Source: Thermoclostridium sp.
Lineage (GTDB): Bacteria; Bacillota; Clostridia; DSM-8532
NCBI GenBank assembly: GCA_017995215.1
Contig: JAGOJH010000005.1
Span: 1-54,188 of the forward strand
DNA length: 54,188 nt
Reading direction: 5' to 3'
Within the stretch, counting starts at the first letter, position 1, and each line of letters starts with the position of its first letter. Below the pieces are notes generated by a model that had not been told where the DNA came from, did no database searches, and saw only the letters and a program-made list of their open reading frames with translations. Positions 7,846 to 16,968 of the stretch are shown piece by piece. The position numbers and the translations under genes were made by a program.

Positions 7846-9204
7846 CTATTGACCTTCAGGGAGGAACGCTTCTTCCACATATTCATTCCTGGCGTTCCAG
7901 AAGATCCATTCCTCATAGCCTGCGTCATAGACCGCCTTAATTTGTGCCCTGTATTCCTCCACACCATAGGTGGTGTAATACCCGTCGCCAAGATAAGCCG
8001 CCGTAAAGCCCTGGAGATAGGGGCGGCTTTTCAGTTTATAGCCCTCTACCGAATCAATCCTTTTCTTTCCGACGAGCAACGTATTATATACGATTTCATA
8101 GGGCTTCAGGTCTGGTTTTGTAAAGTTGATTCCGTTAATGGTCTGGCTCTTCTTGTCGAAGTGAGAGGGATATACCATGGGGGAAATATAATCCAGGTGC
8201 CAGCCAATAGATTCAACTGTCTGCCCGATTTCACCGGAATCACGGGTGGCGATCAACGGCCAGCCAAAGATATCTGCCGATAGAATGGTACTCTCTGGAA
8301 CAATACTGCGGATGTATTCGGTAAAGCCTTCGATGTAATCCCGTCGCTGCTTGCCTTCTTCCAGATTCTGAAGCTGATACTCATATAAAGAGGTTTCCGG
8401 AAAGCGGATATAGTCAAACTGGATTTCATCAAAACCGTAGTTCACGGCTTCGCGCACAATATTTCCAACATACTCCCACGATCCCTTGTTGGTTGGGTCA
8501 AGCCACTGGGCTTTGGTACCGTCCTGAGCCACAAAGGTGCTGCCGTTATGCTTAATCGCAAGAGATGGTTTGTAACTGGTGATCACATTGTCTTTAAAGG
8601 TAACGATACGCCCGATGACCCGGATATTGTTCTGGTGGAGTTTCTCGATGGTTTTTTGAATGTTAAAGTCAGAACAAGCTTTGGCTGCCACCACGTCCGG
8701 AACTTCAGATTTGTAGTAAATGTTGCCGTAATCGCCCTTGATGTCGATGACATACGAGTTGATCTCAGTGCGGTTTGCAAGATCTATGTAGTGCTGAAGC
8801 TGTTTTTCATTCTGATATGAACCCGGTTTCAGGTAAAGCGCTTTGACCGGCTCAAAGGGAAGCTTTGGAGCAGGCGTGATATCGGACCCTGTGTATGGGG
8901 CTGAAGTAGGCTCCGGGGTTATATTTTCAGGAGCAGGCGTAGCTGTAACCTCAGGTATAGGTGATGCAGTAGGTTCAGATGTGGGGGCTTGTCCCCCCGA
9001 GGGTGTTAGCGCCGGTGTGGCTGAAGCGACAGCCGCTGTTGTTGGGGTGGGAGTGGCATTCCCGTTGTTTTCAGGCCTGTTTTGCCAGATGAAAAACGCA
9101 AGCAATACCAAAGACAGTACCACTGCGATGGTTAAAAACACCAGCATTCGGTTCTTACTTGACCGACGACCATTGTAATAGGTTTTCTTTGGGTTGTTGT
9201 TCAT
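7846..9204 (-). CDS. Membrane-anchored putative glycoside hydrolase (DUF4015/GHL10-like)
   Basis: The 452-residue protein has a short basic N terminus, one membrane segment (about 19-41), a Thr/Pro/Ser-rich linker (about 45-110) and a C-terminal TIM-barrel-like domain. The domain carries NSYVIDIKGDYG, YGFDEIQFDYIRFP and YISPMVYPSHF, typical of the putative glycosidase family PF13200. The DEIQFDYIRFP acidic residues are the likely active-site region. The substrate is unknown; a cell-wall or surface polysaccharide is plausible given the extracellular location. The start ATG 9204 follows GAGAGGAGACA. Confidence 0.85.
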   Translation of the reverse strand: MNNNPKKTYYNGRRSSKNRMLVFLTIAVVLSLVLLAFFIWQNRPENNGNATPTPTTAAVASATPALTPSGGQAPTSEPTASPIPEVTATPAPENITPEPTSAPYTGSDITPAPKLPFEPVKALYLKPGSYQNEKQLQHYIDLANRTEINSYVIDIKGDYGNIYYKSEVPDVVAAKACSDFNIQKTIEKLHQNNIRVIGRIVTFKDNVITSYKPSLAIKHNGSTFVAQDGTKAQWLDPTNKGSWEYVGNIVREAVNYGFDEIQFDYIRFPETSLYEYQLQNLEEGKQRRDYIEGFTEYIRSIVPESTILSADIFGWPLIATRDSGEIGQTVESIGWHLDYISPMVYPSHFDKKSQTINGINFTKPDLKPYEIVYNTLLVGKKRIDSVEGYKLKSRPYLQGFTAAYLGDGYYTTYGVEEYRAQIKAVYDAGYEEWIFWNARNEYVEEAFLPEGQ

Positions 9205-9249
9205 GGATTGTCTCCTCTCAATATCCTCACTTTTTTATCTTCGGTAAAA

Positions 9250-9430
9250 TGCTTATAGCAACAGAAGCAATTGCTTTGTTAATGCAACACACCCGGGATG
9301 CATGGGCGAGCAACAAGCCCCTGAACATATGCCTGCCGCCTGATTAAGGTAATCGGTACCCGTCACCAGGCGTTTCACAACCCTGAAGGTTGAAAATACG
9401 AAAAGACGTGGGGGCATTTTTGCCTCATTA
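9250..9430. repeat. Dispersed intergenic repeat, copy A
   Basis: It begins TTATAGCAACAGAAGCAATT and includes GGATGCATGGGCGAGCAACA, GCCTGATTAAGGTAAT, GGTACCCG and GTGGGGGCATTTTTGCCTC. All of these recur in the same order in the longer copy at 24.2-24.5 kb. The element fills the gap between the glycosidase-like gene and spoVAE. Bases 9431-9620 hold nothing recognisable. Confidence 0.75.
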
Positions 9431-9620
9431 TAAGAAATAATACCACAGCGTTTGAGAGTAGACAATCGGTTCTGTGTGAAACATGAAAACTTAATCTGGA
9501 TTTTGTGAAGTAAAGCTCCGTGACACGAAACGGTAAGTTCATTATCTTCCTTTCTGCAAATAAGGCAGGGGAAGGTTTTATGATGTCTGTCTCAGGGCAT
9601 GAACCTTCTTTGTGAATCTC

Positions 9621-9983
9621 CTAATTCTTGCTTTTTGCTTTTGGTTTGGAGATAATTGCCATGACATAGCCGAAGAAAACGGCAGCAGAAATGCCCACAG
9701 CTCCGGCCCTGACACCACCGCTGAAAGCACCGAGAAGCCCCCTGTTGTCCACATCTTCGATAACACCTTTGGCAAGCACATTCCCAAAGCCAATGATGGG
9801 AATGGTTGCCCCTGCCCCCGCGAATTCAACCAGGAGAGGATAAACTCCCAAAACACCAAGAATAACGCCGGATACAACGAAAAGCACCATAATGCGTGCC
9901 GGTGTGAGCTTCGTTAGATCAATGAGGATCTGCCCAACGACACAAATAAGACCGCCTACAACAAATGCTCTGATATAATCCAA
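9621..9983 (-). CDS. spoVAE: Stage V sporulation protein AE (SpoVAE)
   Basis: Subunit of the SpoVA channel that moves Ca-dipicolinate into the forespore and out during germination. The 120-residue hydrophobic protein has GGLICVVGQILIDLTKLTPA at the N terminus and GAGATIPIIGFGN, shared with SpoVAC. Translation most likely starts at TTG 9983: GAGGTGG ends seven bases upstream, and the resulting MDYIRAFVVGG matches clostridial SpoVAE better than the GTG at 9992 that overlaps the ribosome binding site. It ends the spoVAC-AD-AE unit. Confidence 0.95.
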   Translation of the reverse strand: MDYIRAFVVGGLICVVGQILIDLTKLTPARIMVLFVVSGVILGVLGVYPLLVEFAGAGATIPIIGFGNVLAKGVIEDVDNRGLLGAFSGGVRAGAVGISAAVFFGYVMAIISKPKAKSKN

Positions 9984-10012
9984 AAGTACCACCTCTTCAT
10001 TTCTTTCAATTT

Positions 10013-11023
10013 TTAGATCATTTCAATCCCCACAGCGTGGGCGATACATGGAATGCTTTCGCCCTGCTGAATAGCCGAAGGACTGTGCAGAGCGCCGGTT
10101 GAAACCAACAAAACCCTGTTAAGCTCGCGCTTTGAAAGCTTTTCCAGAAGGTACCCTCCCAGGACGGTGGCAGAGCAGGCACACCCGCTGCCTCCGCTGT
10201 CGGTTTGCTGTTCCTTTGTGTCATAAATCATTGCTCCGCAGTCGTCATAGCATTCGCGGATGAGCACGCTGTTTTCTTCCAGAAGCTGTGCGCACAGGTT
10301 TCTCCCATGCACACCCAGGTCTCCGGTCACTATCAGATCATAGTAATTTTGGGGCAGCTGTGTCTCTTTAAAATGTGCCGTAATTGTGTCACAAGCCGCC
10401 GGTGCCATAGCTGCGCCCATATCATTGGCATCGTTAATGCCCATGTCCACAATCCTTCCGGTAGTGATATGAATGACTCTGGGCCCGTCGCCTGCTTTTC
10501 CAAGCAACACACCGCCCGAGCCTGTAACTGTCCATTGGGACGTGGGCGGGCGCTGACTGCCAAACTCCAATGGAAAACGAAACTGCTTTTCCGCGGAACA
10601 AAAATGGCTGGAGGTGATGCAAACCACCCTTTCTGCAAACCCGCCATCCACCATCAGGCTTCCAAGGTTCATTGATTCTGACATCGTTGAACAGGCTCCA
10701 TACAGCCCAAAGAAGGGGATGCCCGTTTCCCGCATGCCGTAGCTGACGGCAATACACTGGTTTAACAAATCCCCGGCAAAAACATATTGGATGTCTCCCG
10801 GAGAAACATTGCCTTTGCTTAAGATCTTCGAGAAGGTTTCCCGAACAAATTTACTCTCGGCCTTTTCAAAGCTTTTTTCACCAAAATACTCATCGTCGAT
10901 GACATCGTCAAAATACCGGGCGAGGGGGCCATTACCTTCCTTTGCACCTGCAATGGCCGCCCATGCCTGAATGACCGGTTTTGTGTCAAGCCGGATTGTT
11001 TGCTTTCCCAGTCTGGTTCCCAT
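10013..11023 (-). CDS. spoVAD: Stage V sporulation protein AD (SpoVAD)
   Basis: SpoVAD is the thiolase-fold, dipicolinate-binding subunit of the SpoVA complex on the outer face of the inner spore membrane. The 336-residue protein has FGLYGACSTM, the DANDMGAAMAPAA stretch and the C-terminal GGSGCACSATVLGGYL, all typical of the family. ATG 11023 is chosen because GGAGGAAAC precedes it directly; the ATG at 11035 overlaps that site. It is 48 bp downstream of spoVAC and 29 bp upstream of spoVAE. Confidence 0.97.
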   Translation of the reverse strand: MGTRLGKQTIRLDTKPVIQAWAAIAGAKEGNGPLARYFDDVIDDEYFGEKSFEKAESKFVRETFSKILSKGNVSPGDIQYVFAGDLLNQCIAVSYGMRETGIPFFGLYGACSTMSESMNLGSLMVDGGFAERVVCITSSHFCSAEKQFRFPLEFGSQRPPTSQWTVTGSGGVLLGKAGDGPRVIHITTGRIVDMGINDANDMGAAMAPAACDTITAHFKETQLPQNYYDLIVTGDLGVHGRNLCAQLLEENSVLIRECYDDCGAMIYDTKEQQTDSGGSGCACSATVLGGYLLEKLSKRELNRVLLVSTGALHSPSAIQQGESIPCIAHAVGIEMI

Positions 11024-11071
11024 TGTTTCCTCCATAAAAACAACACATTTTTTTCGATCTGCTTAGCTCTA

Positions 11072-11524
11072 CTAAATGCCTCGCCCAAACAGGTAGTACA
11101 AAATCCCTGCAAGGATGCTGGTCACAATTCCATACACCAGCACAGGCCCGGCAATCAGGAACATCTTCGCTCCCACGCCCATCACATAGCCTTCCTTTTT
11201 GTATTCCATAGCCGGTGATACAATTGAATTGGCAAAGCCGGTGACCGGTATTGCGGCCCCCGCTCCGCCGATTCTACCGATATTGTCATACACATTGATC
11301 CCTGTCAGAAAAGCGCCAATGAAAATCATTGTCAGCGTAGTAATCGCTGATGCATCATCCTTGGACATCCCCGCTCCAAGCAGCAAATTCAGAATTAGCT
11401 GCCCAATTGTGCATATAATTCCCCCAATCAAAAAAGCCAACAGAAGATTTTTAGCTTTCTTTGTTTTAGGTGCTTGTTGCTGCGACCATTTCTTATATTC
11501 CTGTTTGGTTCTTTTTTCTTCCAT
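11072..11524 (-). CDS. spoVAC: Stage V sporulation protein AC (SpoVAC)
   Basis: SpoVAC is a multi-pass membrane subunit of the SpoVA channel, reported in Bacillus to behave as a mechanosensitive channel. The 150-residue protein has a lysine-rich N terminus, LLAFLIGGIICTIGQLILN, GAGAAIPVTGFANS and several membrane helices. The ATG at 11524 follows a short AUG-rich leader (TCATGGAGG overlap). First gene of the AC-AD-AE set; spoVAA, AB and AF are absent, as is usual in Clostridia. Confidence 0.96.
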   Translation of the reverse strand: MEEKRTKQEYKKWSQQQAPKTKKAKNLLLAFLIGGIICTIGQLILNLLLGAGMSKDDASAITTLTMIFIGAFLTGINVYDNIGRIGGAGAAIPVTGFANSIVSPAMEYKKEGYVMGVGAKMFLIAGPVLVYGIVTSILAGILYYLFGRGI

Positions 11525-11703
11525 TTTTCCTCCATGACAATGAAACCACTCTGCTTTTAGCTTGATATCTTTTGAAAGCGGTTTAATTTTACTTATAAGG
11601 AACTAAGCCCCCATAAACACTGTTACTGAGTGCCCTTTCCCTGAAGGTAAAAGCTTTATTTGTGATAAGAACGGATTCTGCTTCAATTCAGCAGCGAAAT
11701 GGT

Positions 11704-11871
11704 TTACAATATCGCTGTCTCTGTGCTCATCACAAATACACCTTTTTGTGGTATTTCAGTTTTTTGCTGCGAAGAAAAAAACAGTATTACAGCGATCGCA
11801 CCCAGTAATAAAGCAGCACTGATAATAAGAATCCATAAATTTCGCGTTCTGTTGATTACCCTGCCTACCAT
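11704..11871 (-). CDS. Small single-helix membrane protein (55 residues)
   Basis: The ATG at 11871 follows an excellent ribosome binding site (GGGGAGGAAATGAC). The product opens MVGRVINRTRN, has one hydrophobic helix (LWILIISAALLLGAIAVILF) and a short polar tail. It lies between spoVAC and clpE in the same direction, cut off from clpE by the terminator at 12040-12070, so it may be read with the spoVA genes 180 bp downstream. I do not recognise the family. The strong start signal, basic N terminus and clean helix argue for a real gene; a role in spore membranes is only inferred from position. Confidence 0.6.
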   Translation of the reverse strand: MVGRVINRTRNLWILIISAALLLGAIAVILFFSSQQKTEIPQKGVFVMSTETAIL

Positions 11872-12039
11872 GTCATTTCCTCCCCTAAGACTATCAAAAA
11901 TAACCGATTTTGCTTCGTTATCTTTTGAAGAATCGGGTGAAAATATTCCGGTAATAAACAAATTGTTTTAAATGGATTTCAGAAAAATGATTCGATGAGC
12001 TCTTTATATACGAACTGGAACACTATTAAAAGTTGAATA

Positions 12040-12070
12040 TAAGAAACCGGAACAACCAAGTTGTTCCGGC
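12040..12070 (-). terminator. Intrinsic terminator of clpE
   Basis: A perfect 10-bp stem CCGGAACAAC / GTTGTTCCGG (12047-12069) with a three-base loop, followed on the minus strand by TTTCTTATATT, 35 bp after the clpE stop. Confidence 0.8.
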
Positions 12071-12104
12071 GTTCTTTCTTTTTACATTTCCCTTAATAAA
12101 TACT

Positions 12105-14438
12105 TCAGTTCTTCCTTACCAGTGATGGGCCATGTGCGGGAAGCACGTCTGGCTCAGCTTGCACCAAAAAGCTGAATTGGTCGGCAGCGTAGTCAATATG
12201 AACCGTCGAGCCGCTTTTCAACTCACCACGCAAAAACCTTTCAGCCAGCTCGTCCTCGATATACTGCTGAATTTTCTTACGCAGCGGCCTTGCACCGAAT
12301 TTTGGGCTGTATCCCTTTTCCACCAGGGCTTCCCGTGCTGCTGGGCTAACCGTGAACGCAATTCCCTTTTCGGCGGTATTCGACTGAACCTCTTGCAGCA
12401 TCAGATCGATAATATCGTTCAATTGATCCTTCGTTAGCACATCAAAGACGATCACCTCGTCCACCCTGTTCAGGAACTCTGGGCGGAAGGTTTCCTTCAC
12501 TGCGTCCATCACCTGCTTTTCCAAAGCAGCCTGGTTTTCATTGTTAAAGCCGATGCCAAAGCTTCTGTTGCTGGTGCCTGCATTTGAAGTCATGATCAAA
12601 ATGGTGTTTTCAAACCCAACCGTGCGGCCGTGGCTGTCGGTAAGCCTGCCGTCCTCCATGATCTGAAGAAGCATGTTATAAACATCCGGGTGCGCTTTTT
12701 CAATTTCATCCATCAGGATGACAGAATAAGGCCTCCTGCGCACTTTCTCCGTTAATTGCCCGCCCTGATCAAAGCCGATATAACCCGGAGGCGCACCAAT
12801 GAGCTTGGATACGGTGTGTTTTTCCATGTACTCGGACATATCCAACCGGATCATCGCATCTTCATGGCCAAACAGCTCCTGCGCCACCGCCCTGGCAAGT
12901 TCTGTTTTTCCGACGCCCGTGGGGCCGACAAAAATGAAGGAATTGGGCTTGCGCTTTTTCCGGAAGTCGGAACGATTGCGGCGAATGGCCCTGGACAGGC
13001 TTTCAATGGCCTTATGCTGGCCCACCACCCTTTTGTGCAGCCTGTCCTCGAGAACCATCAGCTTTTGTGCTTCAGCTTCGGTGATGGTTCGAACAGGAAT
13101 CTTCGTCCAGGATTCTATGACAAAAGCGATATCTTCTATAGTCACATCAGCAGTTCCACAGGTTTGCGAAAGCTGATTCACTCTGTCTTGCAGCCTGCAT
13201 TCCTCTACTTTATAATCTGCCGCTTTTTGGTAATCATCATGCTGTGCGGCCTGCTCCTTTGCCTCCTGCACCTTTTTCAGTTCCAGCTTCAGGGCTTCCA
13301 GCTCGGCCATGCCCTGGTTCTGAAGGTTCACGCGGGAACCGGCCTCATCGATTACATCGATTGCCTTGTCGGGAAGATATCTGTCATGAATATACCGGGC
13401 TGACAGCTTCACAGCTGCTTCGATGACCTGGTCGGATATTCTGACCTGATGATAATCTTCGTAATAATTCCGAATTCCCTTTAAGATCTCAATGGATTCC
13501 TCTGCAGAAGGCTCATCGACAATAACCGGCTGAAACCTTCTTTCCAGTGCGGCATCCTTTTCAATATGCTTGCGGTATTCATCCAGGGTTGTGGCACCGA
13601 TCACCTGAACCTCACCGCGGGCCAGCGCAGGCTTGAGGATGTTGGCGGCATTCATCGCACCGCCTTCAGCGTCCCCCGCGCCAACAATATTGTGCAGTTC
13701 ATCGATCACCAGAATGATGTTGCCGCTTTCCTGGGCTTCCTTTATGATAGATTTCATTCTGGCCTCAAACTGACCTCTGAATTGGGTTCCTGCTACAACT
13801 GCCGCCAGATCCAGCAGATACACCTCGGTGGTGAAAAACTTTGCAGGCACCTGCCGGTTGATAATACGCACAGCAAGTCCCTCTGCAATCGCTGTTTTAC
13901 CCACGCCAGGTTCACCGATCAGCACGGGGTTGTTTTTTGCACGACGGTTGAGAATTTGAATCACTCTTTCAATTTCGCGCTGGCGGCCAATAATCTTGTC
14001 TATCTCGCCTTTTTCCGCCCTTTCGGTGAGATTTATGCCATACATATCCAAAAATTTTCGTTTGGGTGCAGGTTTTCTTGCCTTCACCCTAGCCCCGTCA
14101 TGGTTGACACTTTCGGTTTCCTCCTGCTTGTTCTGGTTGTTTGCGTCGGAAGCCACCAATGAGCGCAGCAATTGGTTGCCGATGTTTTCTTCACCATCCG
14201 GGAGGGCTTCGTTCAGAGTATCCATATCCACATTGTCAAACATATTCAGCATTTGGTTGTTCAGGTTCTCAAAATCCTGTTGGGTCATGCCGGTTTGCTG
14301 GATGATCTGGTTCAGGGGGGTCATTCCCTGCTTTTGGGCACAGGAAAGGCATAACCCTGTTGGTTGCTGCTTCCCGTCGATGACCTTGTTTATAAATATA
14401 ACTGCAACATTCACCTTGCAGATTGAACATTTCATCAT
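12105..14438 (-). CDS. clpE: ATP-dependent Clp protease ATP-binding subunit ClpE
   Basis: Two-domain AAA+ unfoldase of 777 residues. The N-terminal zinc finger (C4, C7, C30, C33) in place of the ClpC N domain marks ClpE. Walker A motifs are GEPGVGKT (175-182) and GPTGVGKT in the second AAA domain; VIDELHN and LMDEIEKAH are the Walker B regions. A UVR-like coiled segment lies between the AAA domains. The IGF tripeptide after NRSFG suits docking to ClpP. In Bacillus, clpE is controlled by CtsR, but no GGTCAAA-type repeat is obvious upstream. Start ATG 14438 after GGAGTG; the next codon is also ATG. Confidence 0.95.
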   Translation of the reverse strand: MMKCSICKVNVAVIFINKVIDGKQQPTGLCLSCAQKQGMTPLNQIIQQTGMTQQDFENLNNQMLNMFDNVDMDTLNEALPDGEENIGNQLLRSLVASDANNQNKQEETESVNHDGARVKARKPAPKRKFLDMYGINLTERAEKGEIDKIIGRQREIERVIQILNRRAKNNPVLIGEPGVGKTAIAEGLAVRIINRQVPAKFFTTEVYLLDLAAVVAGTQFRGQFEARMKSIIKEAQESGNIILVIDELHNIVGAGDAEGGAMNAANILKPALARGEVQVIGATTLDEYRKHIEKDAALERRFQPVIVDEPSAEESIEILKGIRNYYEDYHQVRISDQVIEAAVKLSARYIHDRYLPDKAIDVIDEAGSRVNLQNQGMAELEALKLELKKVQEAKEQAAQHDDYQKAADYKVEECRLQDRVNQLSQTCGTADVTIEDIAFVIESWTKIPVRTITEAEAQKLMVLEDRLHKRVVGQHKAIESLSRAIRRNRSDFRKKRKPNSFIFVGPTGVGKTELARAVAQELFGHEDAMIRLDMSEYMEKHTVSKLIGAPPGYIGFDQGGQLTEKVRRRPYSVILMDEIEKAHPDVYNMLLQIMEDGRLTDSHGRTVGFENTILIMTSNAGTSNRSFGIGFNNENQAALEKQVMDAVKETFRPEFLNRVDEVIVFDVLTKDQLNDIIDLMLQEVQSNTAEKGIAFTVSPAAREALVEKGYSPKFGARPLRKKIQQYIEDELAERFLRGELKSGSTVHIDYAADQFSFLVQAEPDVLPAHGPSLVRKN

Positions 14439-14774
14439 TATATATCACTCCGTTTCCATACCCTATCATACGTTTAATTTGTGGTTGTAGTATGAATACA
14501 TTGAAAATAAATCGAAAACATGAAGCCGATGATTGCCCGAAAGTCACAACATAGCTTGGACTATACACTGAACTGCAGCTGCTACGGGTTTTCTTTTCGC
14601 CAACAAACTAAAACATTACGTACTTCCTCATTTTATCACATCAAGCTGGCTTTGGCCAGAAAAATTTGTCCTTCCCTAACCTTCATGGTATAATTTTACA
14701 TTCTTTTGTATCTGCGAAATGCCGCAGAACATCATTCAACCATACCAGCTGAATTGTTTCCCAAAGTGATTTAC

Positions 14775-14815
14775 AGGCCCCTTCGACAATGCGCAGGATG
14801 ACAGGAGACAATAGA
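14775..14815. repeat. Short piece resembling a widespread bacterial intergenic repeat
   Basis: On the minus strand TGTCATCCTGCGCATTGTCG followed by AAGG resembles the very common TCATCCTGAGC...GTCGAAGG repeat of many genomes. It lies in the 377-bp gap between the kinase gene and clpE, which otherwise shows nothing but weak hairpins. Confidence 0.3.
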
Positions 14816-15262
14816 TTAGCTAAGCTTTTTTCTGACGGTAACACAGTTACCCTTTGGGTTGAAGACCATATCATCACACAGGTTTTTCACGATTTGAAGG
14901 CCCCTGCCGCTTTCAGGCAGCTCGGACCAATTACTGACCGGTATTTTTTGTGGCTGGTCGAGCACCTTGAAAACGTCGAAACCCTTCCCATTATCTTGTA
15001 TGGTGATGCTCAGCATATCTTTGTTGCTGATGCAGACATTCATATATACCTTGTTCTGCTGGATGGTACAGCCATGGCGAATGGCATTTTGCAGCAGTTC
15101 ACTGAGAATGACATGCACATCAAAGGACTGATCGGTGTTCAGCCCAACCGCATTCTGAATGCCCGCCAAAATGACACGCACCTTTTCACAGGCCTGATGC
15201 GTATCGTTAAGAATAAACCCATTGTATATCGTTTGTTCCTGTTGATCTTGAATTACGCTCAC
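14816..15262 (-). CDS. RsbW/SpoIIAB-type HATPase serine kinase (intact ATP site)
   Basis: The 148-residue protein has all boxes of the anti-sigma-factor kinase subfamily of GHKL ATPases: N box ELLQNAIRHG, G1 DNGKGFD and G2 GRGLQIVKN. Such proteins phosphorylate an STAS-domain antagonist and bind or release a sigma factor. It is downstream of, and co-directional with, rsbV-rsbW-sigB, separated from sigB by 130 bp. Because the RsbW-like protein next to sigB has lost these boxes, this protein may supply the kinase activity of the module. The target is inferred, not seen. Confidence 0.85.
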   Translation of the reverse strand: MSVIQDQQEQTIYNGFILNDTHQACEKVRVILAGIQNAVGLNTDQSFDVHVILSELLQNAIRHGCTIQQNKVYMNVCISNKDMLSITIQDNGKGFDVFKVLDQPQKIPVSNWSELPESGRGLQIVKNLCDDMVFNPKGNCVTVRKKLS

Positions 15263-15391
15263 AAGTAAACTCCTTCTGTAAAGCTTTCAGTTACATCCGT
15301 TTACCTGGAAAGCCAGATGATCTATTTCGGGCAACTATGTCCCTTAATAGCTATTATATGAGTCTTGCTTATTATATACCCACATTTCCCT

Positions 15392-16144
15392 TTATTTTCT
15401 CAGAATTTTTCGGAATTTTTCCAAAGTTTTTTTCTCCAGCCTGGATATGTACATCTGGGATACGTTGAAATGGGTGGCAATTTCCTTCTGCGTTCTGTTT
15501 TCAAAATAGCGCAGACGGATAAAGGACCTTTCCGCTTCGTCAAAATGCTTCAGCGATTTCTCAAGATAATCCCTGTTATTGATCCGTTCAAAGGTTTCAT
15601 CATCTTCGCCTACGGTTTCATGCAGCTCCAGATCATCCTCTTCAAAAAGAGTTTGATCGAAGGACTGCATTTTATAAACGTTCCAGGATTCGATGATCTC
15701 AAGAATTGTTTCTTCGCGCATATTCAGATATTTTGCAATCTCGTCAACCCGGGGCGCCCTTCTGTCCTGCTGCATCAGGTAATCCCTTGCCTGATTCACC
15801 TTCTGATAGACCTCGTAGATTCGCCTGGGAATGCGGATGACTGATGCCTTGTCTCTGAAATATCGCTTGATCTCACCGATGATGGTAGGGGTGGCAAAGC
15901 TGACGAATTTCACGTCGGCATCGATGTCAAAGCGTTCTACGGCATTGATCAGCGCGATGCAGGCGACCTGATAGATATCATCATATTCTACACCCCGGTT
16001 GATGAATTTCTTTGAAAGAATTTCTGCCAGATACACATATCGGGAAACAATGTCATTGCGTATATATGGATCCTTATTAGCACGGTACTTTTGAAATAGC
16101 TCCAACTCGGTATATGCAGGCTGCTTTCCTTGCTTCTTAACCAT
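15392..16144 (-). CDS. sigB: RNA polymerase sigma factor, SigB/SigF/SigG family
   Basis: The 250-residue protein has region 2 (ILSKKFINRGVEYDDIYQVA, FDIDADVKFVSFATPTIIGE, RYFRDKASVIRIPRR), region 3, and region 4 with the helix-turn-helix TQKEIATHFNVSQMYISRLE. It overlaps rsbW by 8 bp, and rsbW overlaps rsbV by 4 bp, the classical partner-switching arrangement for general stress or sporulation sigma factors. The absence of spoIIAA-like neighbours and the rsbV-rsbW order favour a SigB-type stress factor over SigF. Confidence 0.9.
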   Translation of the reverse strand: MVKKQGKQPAYTELELFQKYRANKDPYIRNDIVSRYVYLAEILSKKFINRGVEYDDIYQVACIALINAVERFDIDADVKFVSFATPTIIGEIKRYFRDKASVIRIPRRIYEVYQKVNQARDYLMQQDRRAPRVDEIAKYLNMREETILEIIESWNVYKMQSFDQTLFEEDDLELHETVGEDDETFERINNRDYLEKSLKHFDEAERSFIRLRYFENRTQKEIATHFNVSQMYISRLEKKTLEKFRKILRK

Positions 16145-16535
16145 TCATGCAGTCCCCCAGCTTTTTACCCATTGTGATGACATAGTTCTTGTCCGTTGAA
16201 ATTTCGAATTCATCCATTAAAGTACTAATGATAGCTTTTGCAAAATCGCCCGATTCACCCTCAAAAATGTCACTGCCATCATGGTTTTGTACGGATAAAA
16301 TGGCTCTGAGTCCCCAATTGAAAAGCTGGAAGGTTATATCATAGTCTGTATACTCGTCGCTGCCTTGCGATATCAGCCTTGAACACACCTCTGAAACGGC
16401 AACCTTGATATCCTCGATGGTATCAATGTCAAAGCCCATCTTTGAAGCAAGCCCGGAAACGGACAGCCGAAGGAACCCCAAATAGTCGGCCTTTTGAGGA
16501 AGATGAATTTTTATCTCATCATAATTTCCGTTCAT
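16137..16535 (-). CDS. rsbW: RsbW-like anti-sigma factor with degenerate ATP-binding boxes
   Basis: The 132-residue protein aligns with RsbW around VAVSEVCSRLI, where the usual EACTNAV holds the Mg-chelating asparagine; here that Asn is Arg. The G1 box (DxGxxF) reads NHDGSDIFEG and the G2 glycines (GLGL) are absent (GDFAKAIIST), although LMDEFEI after it is conserved. The fold and position between rsbV and sigB indicate an anti-sigma factor, but ATP binding and kinase activity are doubtful. Start ATG 16535 overlaps the rsbV stop. Confidence 0.8.
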   Translation of the reverse strand: MNGNYDEIKIHLPQKADYLGFLRLSVSGLASKMGFDIDTIEDIKVAVSEVCSRLISQGSDEYTDYDITFQLFNWGLRAILSVQNHDGSDIFEGESGDFAKAIISTLMDEFEISTDKNYVITMGKKLGDCMNG

Positions 16536-16852
16536 ACCGTTTCCTCCAGAATAAAAACTTTGTCAAGGCCGGTGATTCGGAACAATTTGCGGATGTTCTC
16601 ACGCAGCTGGAAAATATACACGCCTTTTTGATGATTCTTAACCCTCTTCAGCGCGCCCACCAGAATACCCAGCCCGGTGCTGTCGATATAGGAAAGGCCG
16701 TCGCAATACAGGGCAATGTCGCTCTCCCCGTCGCCAACGATTTCATACAGCTTTGACTTAAACTCGGGTGCTGTTGAAATGTCAATTTCACCCTGCAATA
16801 CTATTTTGATCCTTCCAGGCTCGGCATGGTTGTCCATCTGCAACTCAAACAT
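16532..16852 (-). CDS. rsbV: STAS-domain anti-sigma factor antagonist (RsbV-like)
   Basis: The 106-residue protein is a single STAS domain: VLQGEIDISTAP at the N terminus and the phospho-acceptor motif YIDSTGLGILV. The unphosphorylated form would bind the anti-sigma factor and release the sigma factor. The ATG at 16852 follows AAGGAGGAGC. First gene of the rsbV-rsbW-sigB operon. Upstream, GGGTTATAAAT only loosely resembles a SigB -10, so autoregulation is not demonstrated. Confidence 0.93.
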   Translation of the reverse strand: MFELQMDNHAEPGRIKIVLQGEIDISTAPEFKSKLYEIVGDGESDIALYCDGLSYIDSTGLGILVGALKRVKNHQKGVYIFQLRENIRKLFRITGLDKVFILEETV

Positions 16853-16968
16853 ATGCGCTCCTCCTTAACCCCATCGGGCAGCACCATTTGGCTCTAGCAA
16901 TACATGCTCCGTTTCGGGGGTTTTCATTTATAACCCATTTTATTTAGCTGTTTTTTACAGGCAGCCCT

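Noticed and set aside
14439-14700. CtsR operator upstream of clpE
   Set aside because: No GGTCAAA-type direct repeat could be found in this stretch.
14683-14877. 64-codon frame overlapping the kinase gene end
   Set aside because: It overlaps a clear gene out of frame and contains a repeat-like sequence; no independent support.
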